Below are positions 23,082-35,296 of a DNA stretch of 64,000 bases, in pieces. Source of the DNA: Hypholoma sublateritium FD-334 SS-4. Its lineage: Eukaryota > Basidiomycota > Agaricomycetes > Agaricales > Strophariaceae. The position numbers and the translations under genes are program-made. Position 1 is the stretch's first letter. Every line of letters starts with the position of its first letter. The notes beneath the pieces are model-generated. The model was given only the letters and a program-made list of their open reading frames with translations, ran no database searches and was not told where the DNA came from. The stretch lies in contig KN817556.1 in NCBI GenBank assembly GCA_000827495.1, positions 186,001 through 250,000 of the forward strand, in the 5' to 3' direction.

Positions 23082-23422
23082 CTAGTCCGAGTCGCTGCCG
23101 GACGAATCCGATCCCGAGCTCGAATCCGGGGAGTGTTCGCTGTCGTCGTCTCGTCGCGCCGACGCGGTCGCTGCGCTCTGGGCTCCGCGGGGCTCGAAGA
23201 GCGCCATGCACTCCTCCAGCTGGCGGATTTTCTCCGCCTCCTTCTCCTCGTCCATGCTTTTGCGCTTTAAGCTGCCCGTCCCGGTGCCCTTGCCCGTGCG
23301 GTTGCGCTTGGGCTGCGCGGGCTGACGGGTCGGTCGGATGACAAAGTTGTAAAGCTTTGTGAGGACCGCCGCTGGGAGCAAGCTGGGAGTTGGTCAATCT
23401 CAAGCTCGATTTCCTCGGTGCT
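23082..23422 (-). pseudogene. 3' fragment of a bromodomain (BDF1/BET-type) gene
   Basis: Behind a CTACTACAG acceptor the minus strand reads STEEIELEIDQLP and, in another frame, AAVLTKLYNFVIRP, then a basic stretch, KRKSMDEEKEAEKIRQLEE and a Ser/Asp-rich tail to a stop at 23082. This is the end of the NET domain and C-terminus of BET/BDF1 chromatin readers. The two frames are separated by an 11-bp insertion: plus-strand GCTGGGAG at 23371-23378 is repeated at 23382-23389 with CAA between. Removing one unit restores EIDQLPAAVLTKL. No bromodomain or upstream exon was found, so the gene is both 5'-truncated and frameshifted. Confidence 0.8.
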
Positions 23423-23664
23423 CTGTAGTAGATGTATGCATGATTAGAGCCAATTGTGCAAGGGCAGATAGCATATACGACAGATCGAAACTATGACGCA
23501 TTATTTGATCAGCGATCGTGCCCAGATCAGAGATAAGCTTATATGATGAGCGGAAAGGGTGCTTGAAGCAGATCTGTTGAGGGCCGAGGCGCGTTTTATA
23601 TAAATAAATCCGAAAATCGTGCAGTCCAAAACAACTTGACAACTGATTTCCGAGGTTCATCTAA

Positions 23665-24458
23665 TTATATGCAAGTACCCACTGAAGAACAGATAGAGTC
23701 CTTGACTTCAGTAGTCAATAGGTAAGCAAGAACCGTCCAGAGCACACAAGCTATCAAAATCCAACGGAAAACAGAAAAAGCGACTGTTTTCCACTGGGTC
23801 CAGCCTGCAGCGTATTTGGACCGAGTTGCTTTCAAGTTCATGCTGGCTGGTGGAGATTCGAGCGCGGCCTATTTCGTGGTTAGAGTTCGAATACAATGCT
23901 AGAACATGAACTGAAGTACCTTGAAGACCACAGCGTTTTCATCATTTCCGGGGGCGGCAGAAGTAACCAGCGCTGTCGACGGTCCAAGTTCTTGGCATTT
24001 GCTCTTCTGCTTCAATGGCTTTGTCCTGGGCTTTGCCGGAGTTCCCATATGCATGAATGGGTCACCCTGAACATTAGTTTGAGGCACATCAGCGGGTATA
24101 AGGAAGTGGGTAGGTTGAACTTGTAAGGCACCTGTTCTGATAAATGCGATGAGTGAGTAAATCTGAGACTCGAAGGTTGGGACTGACCAAGGCCTGGGTT
24201 AGTTATTGTGAGATGGCTATTGTGGAGCTGTAGTTTGATATTCTCTTGTTCAAGCCAGTAGATCCTCTCTTGTAGTTGGCCGTGCTTTTCTTTCCAGTGG
24301 GCACCTTCTTCTCCCAAATTTAACTTCCTGCCCGTCGTTAAATTTCCTGTGCCTTTTCCAGAACTGTTCCCTGGAGGCTCCTTGGCGACTTCGTTATCGA
24401 CGTACATGTCGTCGGAATCAAAGCTGGAATCCGACATAACAGATGGCTGCCTTTTCAT
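23665..24458 (-). CDS. Hypothetical coiled-coil protein with a C-terminal membrane anchor
   Basis: Exons 24458-24188, 24131-23920 and 23868-23665 join in phase to 228 residues; introns have CTAAC-type branch points and close the frame. The start is the first ATG in the frame (MKRQPSVMSDSSFDSDDMYV); an upstream exon is possible. Residues about 50-85 form a charged helix (HWKEKHGQLQERIYWLEQEN). Near the C-terminus WKTVAFSVFRWILIACVLW is one hydrophobic segment followed by a short tail, the layout of a tail-anchored protein. I do not recognise the family; the role is unknown. Confidence 0.6.
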
Positions 24459-24817
24459 GGGTGCAGGACCGTGGTCGAAAAGATTGTGGACGGGATCCAG
24501 GAAAGGTGCAGAACGCACTTTTACTCTTAAGGCAATTTAGTTCATAAAGAGAAATCGGAAAGGTGGCCGTAGTACATAAGAACTGCGGTCGCTTCAGTTC
24601 CAACTGTGGTTGAGCTCGAGCTCGGTTGATAACTGTTGACAACTACGCGAGAGTTTCGTAGTTAGTTTCACAGTTCGTGACAGACGAGATAATGTAATAT
24701 TATTATCCATTCTCTCCTCCAAGTTTCAGTATGGCCTTTACGGAGAAGGGGCGGTGTGAAACGGACCAATGAAAGATGGCACTAGCATTGAATATGCGGA
24801 TACTATGTGTTTGTGTC
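24459..24817. other. Short intergenic stretch
   Basis: About 0.36 kb between the membrane-anchored hypothetical gene and the 3' end of the transposase gene. It should include one end of the transposon, but I could not identify a terminal inverted repeat. Confidence 0.35.
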
Positions 24818-27800
24818 TTAATGATATGTGTCATATAACTCCAGGGATGAGTCGTCATCAAAGTCCTCGAACTCGTCTGAGTCAGTCATGAAAGTCGCGC
24901 TATCATCAGAATGCACATCTTGGTCATCCTGCGCATCTTGATCATCCTCTGATCCCCTCTCGGACTCGGATGCATCGGAATCGTCGCCTGCGTTGTCGTT
25001 CTGTAGACCACTAGTGGAAGCAGTAGAGTGATCTGAGTGTGGCATTATCCGAACCTCTTTTGGGTCGAGACTGGTACCAGACGGGCAGAGCTGTGTCGAG
25101 TCTGGTTCCTTCTCGGGCTCGGGTATATAGATGTCATCGTCCGCGTCGCCGATGCGTAGATCGCTAGTGGAAGCGGTAGAGTGATCTGAGTGTGGCATTA
25201 TCCGAGCCTCTTTTGGGTCAGGACTGGTATCAGACGGGCAGAGCTGCGTCTCGGGCTCGGGTACATAGATGTCATCGTCCGCGACGCCGATGTGTAGACT
25301 GCTAGTGGAAGTGGTACCAGACTCGGAGGGGGGCGTCGAGTCCTGATGTGAGCTAACCTCCCGGCCATGAGAGTATGTGTGACCTATACCTAGCCCCCAA
25401 TGATATCGCATCATCATGTCTCGGTCAGCAAACCTGAAGTGTTTTGGTAAATCGGGAGTAGAGAGATGGTCGAAAACTACTAACCTATTGACATAATAGT
25501 ACTTCCAATCTTCAGCATCCTGTGATATCTTTGACATACAAATCCTGTCTGAGTGAGCTTTCCCAAAAGTGTATGCTGGTATTAAATGGCAGCCTCGCAA
25601 AATGAGGCTGGGGTCTATGAAACTGAATGAAGTTTTATCAGCCATTGGCGAGAAGGAAAGACAATCCAGCCGCAAGGATGTCCAGCCGCACTTGCGCCGT
25701 CCTGGAGATTGAGCGAAGTCGAGTTGTAACCAGCGGACGTGCAAGAAGTCAAAGCGCATTGCTTCGTACCCCTTCGTGCCTGGACCGGTATATATGACAT
25801 TAACGTGATAAATTCCAATCACACGGCCATATAGGTAGGGATGGACTGCATCTCTCTCCAAAGAATCGGATCCATTGTCATTTGGTTCCGGATTGGCCAG
25901 TAACATGACGTTGGAATGTGGCGTATTAGGATTAATGACATCCTCCGACCGGCGCACATCATATGTTGTATGATAGAAACGCGCCAACTTGTGATTATAG
26001 ACCCGATTGTCCTTTATCAAAACCGCATTATGCATGAGCGGTGCGGTGGATGATACGCCGGAATTAAAAACGGCAGGGGATATCTGAAGCTTCTGTCGAA
26101 TTCTGGAAAGCAGGTGAATTTTCAAGTTCTCAGAAAAATCCTAGAGTTAAATGCAAGTTCATGAGATTAAGCTCAAAATAAATCGGGAGATTTTGAAGTA
26201 CCTGGACAGCGGGGTCACGGCAATTTTCTCGAGCAAAAACCCCCAGATCAAGAGGGTGATTCTGGGTCTTCCCAATATGATAGGTACATGTTGATGATTC
26301 TGGCCCTTTCTCGTGAGTGAACGTAGACCGAGTAGAGCTGGCCAGTTTTTGTCGGATCCGGCGGATACGGGCCTGGCGGCGTTCGATACCACCCAATTGT
26401 TTTTCGAAATTTTTTCGGTTTGTCCGGAGATAGCGAGATTTTGGAGAGCGATGCTCCAGCTCCATCTAATAAAAATATAAGCAGTCATGAAAAGCGCACA
26501 AAGGGTCGATGACTCGCCGATTCCGTGGAGTATGAATCAGTGGTCCCATTTCGTCTGATGGTCTCCACGTAATCCCCTAACGAATGGTCTTTATACGTTT
26601 TGAGGTTCAGAGTCTTGCTAAGCTTGCCAGTGGCCTTTTTGGGTGGTGAATTTGTTTGGCCCAGGGAAGGGCCGGTGGAAGAGGCAGCTGCGTCGTTGTC
26701 CACGGTCTCAATATTCGAAGCAAGAACACTGTCTGCATTTTTCGTAGGCGCTTGTCTAGCGGTCGTCTGCCCTTCTGCTCGCCGCAACCTAGCTACTTCT
26801 TCACGCTTCAACTCTCGCGTGTCGAAGGCCGAGCAGGTTTCTGCTTCAAACTTCCTGAGTGATATACCAAGTTGTATCGTGATGGACTCCAGGATGATCA
26901 ACGTCAGTTCTGTATGTTGTCGAAGTTTTGCCAAAGCGTGCCAATGAGCGAGTGTAAATAAAAGGCCCATTAAGTTTTCGTTGTGCTGGTCTGGTAGGAG
27001 ACCTTCGAAAACTGGAATCGAGCACTTGAAAAAAATGAGATTCAATATCTGCAAATTGTCTGTAATAGAAGAAGGCGGCACCTGCAGAAGATTTTCATAA
27101 TCTCGTGCGCCCAGCTTCTTTAGCTCGGAGACACTGTCTGTAAACCGTCGTATAGAGTCGCGCCCAAAGGTAGGCATGTCACGAAACCTAGTACAGATTT
27201 GAGTCAGGTGAATGCTCGACCCTCAAGAAAGCTAACTTGCCTTTGATTCAACTTGCTTGTGGCCCCATCAATACATTCTAAGATTCTGAGCAGGTGGATA
27301 AAAATTTTCTTCCAGACGCCCAGTTCAAATTCGTGCATAAAGTCTACCAAGAAGATAGAAAACAAGTTAAACCCAAAAGAAGAGAGCCTGCAAGAGAATG
27401 CATTCTGCAATGCGGATCACAATCGAGGTCAGCCCGAACTGTGGCGCTGGTCAGAAGCACCGAAAAAGACAAACCTCAGTTGGGACCAAAGACTCTTCTT
27501 TGAGTATGGCATCTACGAAGTCACTATCGACCGAACGGTTTTGCTTGTAGATGATGTCGCGTGCACTTGAGATCTTGACTCTATACCGTAAGTTGTCCAC
27601 TCTGGCGAGTCGTGTTCGCTGACTATGATCGTGCTTCGTTCCCAGTTGATCCAGAAGATTTTTAGGGATGAGGCATCGAGGACATGGACAATTGCCCATG
27701 TTTCGAATGCTGGTGAGAAGAACCCTATATTGGTGTTTGTCAGAAATGAAGTCTGAAAGTTTGCGAGAAGTGAGAGCTTACTTTTCTGGGTAATCTGCCG

Positions 27801-29509
27801 AGTATGCAAATATTCGAAGATAGAAACGACGCTTCAAGCCATCGCAGCAATCTATCACCACACCGTGTTCATATGCTTCCAGAAATTCATCATCAAGTAA
27901 CTCTTTCCATTGCGCATGAAAGAAGTCCCTTTGGCAGTGGGTCATGAATGCACCGCTAGGACCTTTACCGATTGAATGCAATGTGGCGAAGTCCTGAAAT
28001 TTGGGCGGCAACTAATCAAAAAGGCAATAGATTAGCAAAACAATCCGTGTTCAAAGGGTCATAGTACTGAGTAGATGTACCTTCTGAAAATATGCAATGT
28101 GATTGCAAAGATTGTATGTGGGCTTGCATCTGCGATACTTTGATTCATTTCCAAAGTACATATAACAGGGCCATAAGGAAGCACTTCCGAACGACGTGAG
28201 ATGAGTAGCATCCGAGCCAAACATGAGGCCAATTAAAATACGGGGTAAATCACATCCAGGCTCCCCCGCCAGGGCTTGAATTTCCTCGTTCGCTTCGAGA
28301 AATACGGGAGAGGTATAGAGTTCACCATGTACCCGGGTTGATGCCGCATCCGGCATGTCTTTGCGCCGCCATCGTAATTCATATGGTTCAAGGTGAAAAT
28401 GTTGAAAGTCATGTAAATTTGCCATCTTTTCTTTCAGTATCGATACGATACTTCGGTGGCGAAATGGAGGGAAGGTGTATAGTTGAAGGTTTGAGCGAGG
28501 TTTGTTCCCCGCGCCTGTTTTTTTTTTTTTGGTTGATTCGGGGTTTTTCTGGCGGAAAGGAATAGACATCGTTATCAGGGTTTCTTTCCACCCAGCGTCT
28601 GGTTCGTCCAGCCATACATCTTCTGAATCATTAGATTCTCCAAGGCGTCTGTCGAGGGAATTCCAGGCTACATTTCTAACGTCGGCAGGATTGAAGTCGT
28701 CACCAGATATGATATCCACCAACTTCTGAAAACTTTCCTGGGTTTGAGTGCCATTATTCCAGTACCATTCCCCGAGCAGGAATGCATTTTGATTTGGATA
28801 CGGCCGGAACAGCGAGGTAGGGCTATTTACAGCTTCATCGTGGTCGACAGCCACGTCCGACAAATCCGCGGCTTGCGTGTTTGAGTCTGGGTCGTGCTCT
28901 GGAAAAGAGGTGGCGAGGTATTGGCGAAAAATACCAAATACATTGGACGAAGACTTTAATATACGTCTCAAAGGGGCCACAGAGGCTAAAGGCGGGGTAA
29001 TATTTGAGGTCGATAGTGGAATATGCTCGACGGGGGGTAAGCTAGCCGGTGCCGCTGGCTGCTCAGTCCGATAGCGCAAGGGGAGTCGACGGTTTTCGCG
29101 GCGAGGCCGACGCTCAGAGTCCCCGAGGAAGACCGGGGCTGGAACCTCAGAGGCACTACTGGCATCATTATGGGTGGACGTGTTCTACATAGTGTGGATA
29201 CAGCATGACTATGGCGAAGAAATGTGAATAAACTTTGAATCTCACTTCGAAGATGGCAGGCGCTGTGAGCTGTTGGCTGGATCCTTCTGGGTGCAATGGT
29301 TGTATAGTTGCAGTTATTTCGAGGCGCGACTTCTTATGCCTGTACTTCTCCTTGGCCACTTCCAGTGCACTCGCCATTCTCTTCTTCCGATGTCGACAAC
29401 TACCAACATGGTTACTATACGCATTCATCTGGACAAAGGTTCGTCCACATGCTTCGCACTGGAGAACCACAGGAGCAATACAAGTCACGTCGGTCATTGG
29501 CTCGTCCAT
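24818..29509 (-). CDS. Plavaka-type DNA transposase
   Basis: Eight exons (29509-29246, 29184-28081, 28011-27782, 27724-27475, 27404-27241, 27187-26518, 26465-26202, 26140-24818) join to 1422 residues without an internal stop. The N-terminus has a zinc-finger-like segment (CEACGRTFVQMNAYSNHVGSC). Family markers follow in order: TFPPFRHRSIVSILKEKM, CDLPRILIGLMFGSDATHL, GNCPCPRCLIPK, LVDFMHEFELGVWKKIFIHL, SIPVFEGLLPDQHNEN, LAHWHALAKLRQHTELTL and, near the end, DWKYYYVNRLVVFD. These are typical of Plavaka elements, cut-and-paste transposons common in agaricomycetes. The C-terminus has an acidic repeated block (24990-25310). Two introns appear to use GC donors. The open frame suggests a recent copy. 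Confidence 0.85.
24818..29509 (-). mobile_element. Plavaka-type DNA transposon, core
   Basis: The coordinates given are those of the transposase gene only. The element must be larger, but I could not find its terminal inverted repeats or target-site duplication by eye in 24460-24820 or 29510-30430. The neighbouring genes of unknown function at 31-45 kb may owe their presence to transposon activity, which is inference. Confidence 0.6.
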
Positions 29510-30531
29510 CGTAAATCTTAGCAACCGCCTGGGGGTAGGGTTAAAGATGTATAGTGAGCGGAGACAGGAGGGGAATGCATCTCCGATATGTTGCGTTGCC
29601 GAAGTAGGACTTGGAAGTGGAAATGGCCCGGGTAACCTTGCTGCTGCGGCGCCAGCAGGGCTGCATTGATGAATGTGTCACTTATATCGGTTAGAGAACA
29701 CCGTTGAGCCTAACACTGCTTTGATACAAATCGAAAAAAACAGTGATGAGGGCGCAGACATGATGCTAATTTGAGACAGTTATAGATAGACAGCGCGTTA
29801 ACAATAATTAAGGCAGGCATGGCAATGGCGACGACGTAAAGAATAACGCTTGATTTGGCAGGAAAGAACAGCAGGTACAGCCAGGGTTGGATGCATAATA
29901 TACATTTGAAGTAATTGATGGGCGGGTGAACATCTTCAGCCTGGGGATGGTGGAAGCGGTACGATTGAAACGTCCTGTCAGTGGAGACTTCGTAACGAAA
30001 TGCCTAAACCGCAATGATAGATGAGTGAGGGTGGAGACTTGAGCGACCTTTTTGAAAAACAGGACGGTAAGCAAAACTTGGCATATTCGTTAAGATGCAC
30101 TAACGAGAACTTACAGCAAGGGCTGCCGAGCCTGCGAGGCGACTAAACAAGGTGGCTAGGACTGTACACCGGAGCGCCCAGGGCAGGCCCAAGCCACCTA
30201 AGTCGTGTCGCCATCAGCATGGTTGAGGAGTCTTGAGGGACGAGTGAATTTGCAAGAGGAGGGAGCATTGAATGAAATGTAAATGAGAGTTTGAGACTCG
30301 AAAAGTTTGTTGAGCGCTCGAGCTTGAACTTGTCACGGTCGCAGTCGTATTTAATTTGAAACTCCGAATCATTCTCCGGGTAATCTCCGCGACTTCTCAG
30401 CCGACTCGGAGTCAATCCAAAAGACAACTAGGACCCACTGTTAACGATATACTACTTCTTCTCCTTAGACCTGCACAGCACTACAAACCGTTCAAGGAAG
30501 CTTTCGGGAAATACATCAACACGAACGAGTA
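29510..30531. other. Gene-poor stretch upstream of the transposase
   Basis: This 1 kb holds only short ORFs on both strands. It should contain the transposon's right end and promoter. I recognised neither. Confidence 0.4.
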
Positions 30532-30635
30532 CGCAAGATATGCTCTGAGTCGGGTGCTCCGATTCACTGCCTCAAGAATAACACGCAAGATACGCTCTGA
30601 GTCGGGTGCCCCGATTCACTGCCTCAGGATTTCGT
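30532..30635. repeat. Direct repeat, 2 x 52 bp
   Basis: ACGCAAGATA begins both copies, at 30532 and 30584. They share CTCTGAGTCGGGTG and CCGATTCACTGCCTCA, with about five mismatches. The copies are adjacent. They do not lie in a convincing gene. Confidence 0.75.
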
Positions 30636-31059
30636 TCGAGGCCACACTAGGTTGTTGCCAGTGCTTGGTCAATAACGCGGACTGTCGCTTGTGAAGCCGT
30701 TCTGAATTGTACTGGCATTATTCATCTGCGAAAGTACTACTACACAGTAGGTCTTCTACAGCAGCATATTCCCCAATCGCCTGCTGAAATGTCGAACGCC
30801 AAATTATCTCCGCAGTACTACACCGGTTTCAGTGTCAGAACTTCACAACTTACGCGCTGGGTAAGTAGTCTTAGTTTGAAATGCCTATATGCTGTGTGTA
30901 GGCTGACCTTGGCTATGCCTTCATTTGACTCTTCAGTGCGGACGCCACTGAAATTTTTACAAAGACCCACAATCTTCAGGACCTGTAGACTGCGACTTCC
31001 AAAGGTGCGTCTTGACCGCGATAAACCATCAGCGGAGTGGCGCTTAGATAGTTCTACAG

Positions 31060-33977
31060 ATGCCATATAACAAGGACCCGGTCGTCGAATGGTCTTCCGG
31101 ATCAGTGATATTACGCAATGGCAGTATTTTCTGCTCACCGAACTCCAAGCGGGCAGTGTTGATTCCTAGTGAAACAAGATTCTGCATCGATCCCTCCCAA
31201 CAGTCCGCGGACTTCAACTTCTTCCAGCCAGTGTGGTGGGACTGGAACTGGGGTTGGATAGCATTTGTTCCACTGTCTCCGTCATTCCTTTCGCTCCCAT
31301 TCCAGCCACTCAGCTGGAAACCACGCGTCGTTGCAACAGCTAAATCAGTTGTCCTTCCTTCTGGTACTATGCAATATCAACGACGCTATACGACTCACGG
31401 GGATGATTACCAACGATGGATTCAATGCGAACAACATTTAGCACGGGCTGCTAATGTGATCCGAATGATATATCACATTCCTGGAACGGTGCCACCCCTT
31501 CCTTCTTCCTTTGGGTTGGGCGGCCTACATAAGTCGCGGAATGTAGCGGAACGATGCATCAACACTTGTCGCAAATGGTTTGCAATTTGGATGGGCTTCC
31601 TGTCATATCTGATCGCCCAAACGACCAGACCTGAATATCAAAAACCAGCGCAGGGGCTGCTACCAGGCTGGTATGAACAATTATTGGAGAAGAATTTTTC
31701 ACCGCCTTGGATTGATGGATTGGCTGGGTCCAGTGTTTGCGCTTTCAACTCCTACACGATCCGCGCCGGAGTTATCTTATCTTTCACGAATAACGACCAA
31801 CATCGGCCTCCAGCTCAGTGGTTTATTGCACATGAGGTACCTTGTTGGTACCAACTGTCACGATTTACAGAGGGGTACATCAAGAAAGATCCTTTTCTGC
31901 GCAAATTAATTCCGCCGCCTGAGCTTCTCCAGGCAGAGCTTACAAAGTTATTTGCTGAACCCAGAGTCCCTTTGGTCTTGCTCGTTTTCAAGAGATACAG
32001 CGGCTTTGAATGGGAGAAATGTAACGAAGAAATAAGGAAGATTCTCAACCTCGAGCATAGTACTTCAGCTGTTTTAGATATCTGTTCCTCTGAACTGTCC
32101 AAAAGACGTGATTTCCGATTCAACGCCGTCCAGCCTACTGAAATAGATCGTATATTGCGTGAAATGAAAATCATTCTAGCTGAAAGAGAAGAGGAAATAC
32201 GGAAGGAAATTCAGAATTCGCAAGTTTGTCTGGAACAAGGAATGGTTGATAGGGATGATTTTGAAGGAACAACGTCTCTTCATGCTAGTTGGTCGCAATT
32301 TTTTGAAAAGCGCGCGAAACGGGAGGCTGAACTACTGCTGAGTGAATCTGTTAGAGACCGCCAGGCTCGCCTCCAACGCGAGAAGAACCCACCCATCAAG
32401 AAATCTAAGATGTACGTATGGCAGGTAGTTAAAACCTCTGGTGGAGCCACCGTTTACGCACGAAGCTTGATGAAACAAAGTGAGCATGTGGCCCTTGTCC
32501 AACACTACAAATCGAGCGAAACCAAGTTCAACGCCCGTTCAAGTGAATGGGATTTCTTTGAAGACTTTGATCCTGGAAGCTGTGAAAAGGCGCCCTACGA
32601 TGACTATGATGCTAGTGGGTCAGAGTCAGATTGGCCGGTATCGAGCACAACGCCAATGATGCAGTGCTCCACCGCTCCAATGCCAATCAACGTCGACAAC
32701 CCCTTGGACATGGATTTCTATGCAACTGTTGGGATTGAAGACTATCTTCCTCAAGACTCAAAGCAAAGTACAACCACTGAGACGGTGATGCCACTACATT
32801 TATCTGATTCAATAATTTCCACGGAAACTCGAATAATTGAGCGAGCTCATTGGCAGTTTGGTTTTGTACCTCCGCTTGGCCAGGAGTTTGCAAGCTCAGC
32901 GCTGAAATTTAGCTGGAAAGAAGTCCTTCAAACACTTGGCAGCATAGGTACGGAAGTGGGGCATGTCGCTGCCACTGATAAAGCGGCTTTGCAAATTTTC
33001 CTCTCGTCGTTGGTCAGCAAGGAAACAATCCCAAGCGACTTGGATGACCTGTCGGATCGAAATTACTCCTACCTACTTTCTAGAGTCGCCCTACAGTCCC
33101 TGCAAATAATTGGAAACAAATGGTTTATCTTCCTTGCGCCGCGGTCAGATTCCTCCTCCTGGTTTCTAGGAGTGGACAATGCTGCTACAGCCCTCTATGT
33201 GCTTCGTGTTTTGGCTACTGCACGTCGATCTCACACTACATATACGCTGGGGCATTTACTCATACAAAATGGTGTGCGGTTTCGCACATTTGACAGGCTT
33301 TCCAAGGCTAGATATCATGGGCTGTGGGAACCTTTCCAACCTCAATCTTATCGAAAGAACGGTTACAAATTCACTGCCGAGGACTTTCGTGCTTCCCTAT
33401 TGCAGACAAAGTATCTACTACGGACTCTTCCAGGACGTGCGGCTTTGCTTTCGGGTGGCATTATCGGCCGCATTGCACGTGAGTTTCTCCAACCTGATGA
33501 AGTCTTGGATGGCCCTTCTGTTGAAGCAACGTTTGCTCGAAACGGGCTCCGCGTGGATGCAGAAGACGGTGAGAATGAATATTGGGATGATGACCTTACT
33601 GAACAAGAAAGGGCAATAATATGCGGGACGTACGTGATGTACACCAGAGCAGGTCAGTTCTATTTTGTATATCACTGAGCCTAACTTGAATCAGCCTTTC
33701 CACACCAGACGGCGCGGGGGACCAAATCACAAAGATATCTTGGTTCCCACCTCCTCAGACGTGGGAAGGGAGCTCATTCGATTCCATAGAATGGACGCCA
33801 ATTGCAGAAGACATCTTTCAAAGCGTGTTCAGTGACGCGCGTCTTGGGAATTTCCAACCGCTATCGGCTAAGCGATGGCGGGATCGCTTACGAAATTTCA
33901 AGAGTCCCCGTAAGGCTTTCGAGAACAACAAATCTCGCTCCAGTAAATTTTTCACTCAGAACTGGAAAGCACTGTAG
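31060..33977 (+). CDS. Large hypothetical fungal protein
   Basis: Two exons, 31060-33629 and 33695-33977, join in phase to 950 residues. The only internal intron has donor GTACGT and acceptor AATCAG, and the reading continues as CGTLSTPDGAGDQITKISWF. Notable features are Trp-rich stretches (FFQPVWWDWNWGWIAFVP; WFIAHEVPCWYQLSRF), a long charged helix with Glu/Arg repeats around residues 370-460, and a basic C-terminus. It resembles a large family of agaricomycete proteins of unknown function that often occur in many copies near transposons (from memory). The true start is unclear: ATG at 31060 directly follows a TTCTACAG acceptor-like site, and an upstream exon starting at 30789 could not be joined in phase. 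Confidence 0.7.
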
Positions 33978-35296
33978 ACTCGGATGAGCTTCCAAATAAT
34001 AGTTTTCAAATATGCATGGGGTATGTTTGCTTCCAGAATGTGCTCGCATCGACTGAACCACGATCATGAATTGTGCGTCATTCCATGATTACGTGCCCCA
34101 GTATGAGTGAGTGTGAGGCATCTTATTGAAGCATTCCCGCTGTCAGTCCGTGACAATGTCTAAACGTATTTACGACCATGGACTTCAGGAGGCATACTAA
34201 TAGTATAATCTGAAAATTCTCATGGTGGCCGAGGTAGGAGGCATACATGACTCAGTGAGCTCATGTTTGAAACTTCCTGGACTATATTACTTATTGTTGG
34301 CATTATAGCAGGTCAGGGGATCAACGCGAAGCGAAAGGGAACGAGACTAAATTCTCGTTCTATGACTGTAAAGTATAGTATCACATTTATTCCCTCTTCG
34401 GGCCATCTTAAAAATCGTGTGCCACACCCGCTCCTTGGTCGTTTCACGCCAACTTAGTAAACACCGCTTCTGCTTCATGTTCCAGTGCCTCGGCTTGTCC
34501 GTAACTTCTCAATCACCGGTAACTGCCCCGCAAGGTGGCATTTCTATTACCGCGTATCACAGGGCGACATTTCTGGGGTTTCTGGATTTTTCTTGAAAAA
34601 GGTACCCGTGACACTGATTTAGTCCATGACTTTCAAGTTGGCCTGATCGAAATGCAGCGGCGGTTAGTCCTTCGTGTTTGCCCACTGTCATAACACCCCT
34701 GGCTGGGACTTACCTATTGGTACCAGATACCTTGATTGCGATGCCCGATTAACGCTAATAAATTACCCAGGTTTTCGGCTTTTACCTGGAGGTCACTGCA
34801 ACGCTTCAACTCTATGTACGCCCCGCTTATCGCATAACTCGATCATTGCGAACACGGCTAGTCATCCCTATGATATCGAATATCCCAACACCTTCTAAAT
34901 GTAATCTCCGGGCCTCTTTGGATAATGCTGTCACTCTCTGCGCTGTCTGGAAGAGAACGTACTCGGGCATGCGCTACGCAAGTTTACGATCAAATTATGT
35001 TCTTTTCTGTACCAGGTGCTTCCATCGACGCAGGTAAGCTCCTTACTATGGAGCATACTTCTCAAGTTAATGTCATCACCGCTCAGTTCAAGCGCTCTGA
35101 ATTGGATGACATCGGAAGACTCGGCGCGATTTGGATTGAAGAGCCAATGTTGAGGTTCATCGGATGTCTCAGTTCTAATCTACCTCACGAAGCCCCACTC
35201 ATGTCCAGGGCTAGCTCGACAGCGTACCGATGCCTGCATTTTGTATAAAACGGTACGTGTTACTTTGGGGTCAGAGTAGCCTTGCATCCTCTCGAC
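33978..35296. other. Gene-poor stretch
   Basis: About 1.3 kb between two plus-strand genes of unknown function. The longest ORF (34925-35248) is open for about 107 codons but begins with an alternative start codon and shows no family features; it might hold an upstream exon of the next gene. No repeat was seen. Confidence 0.4.
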
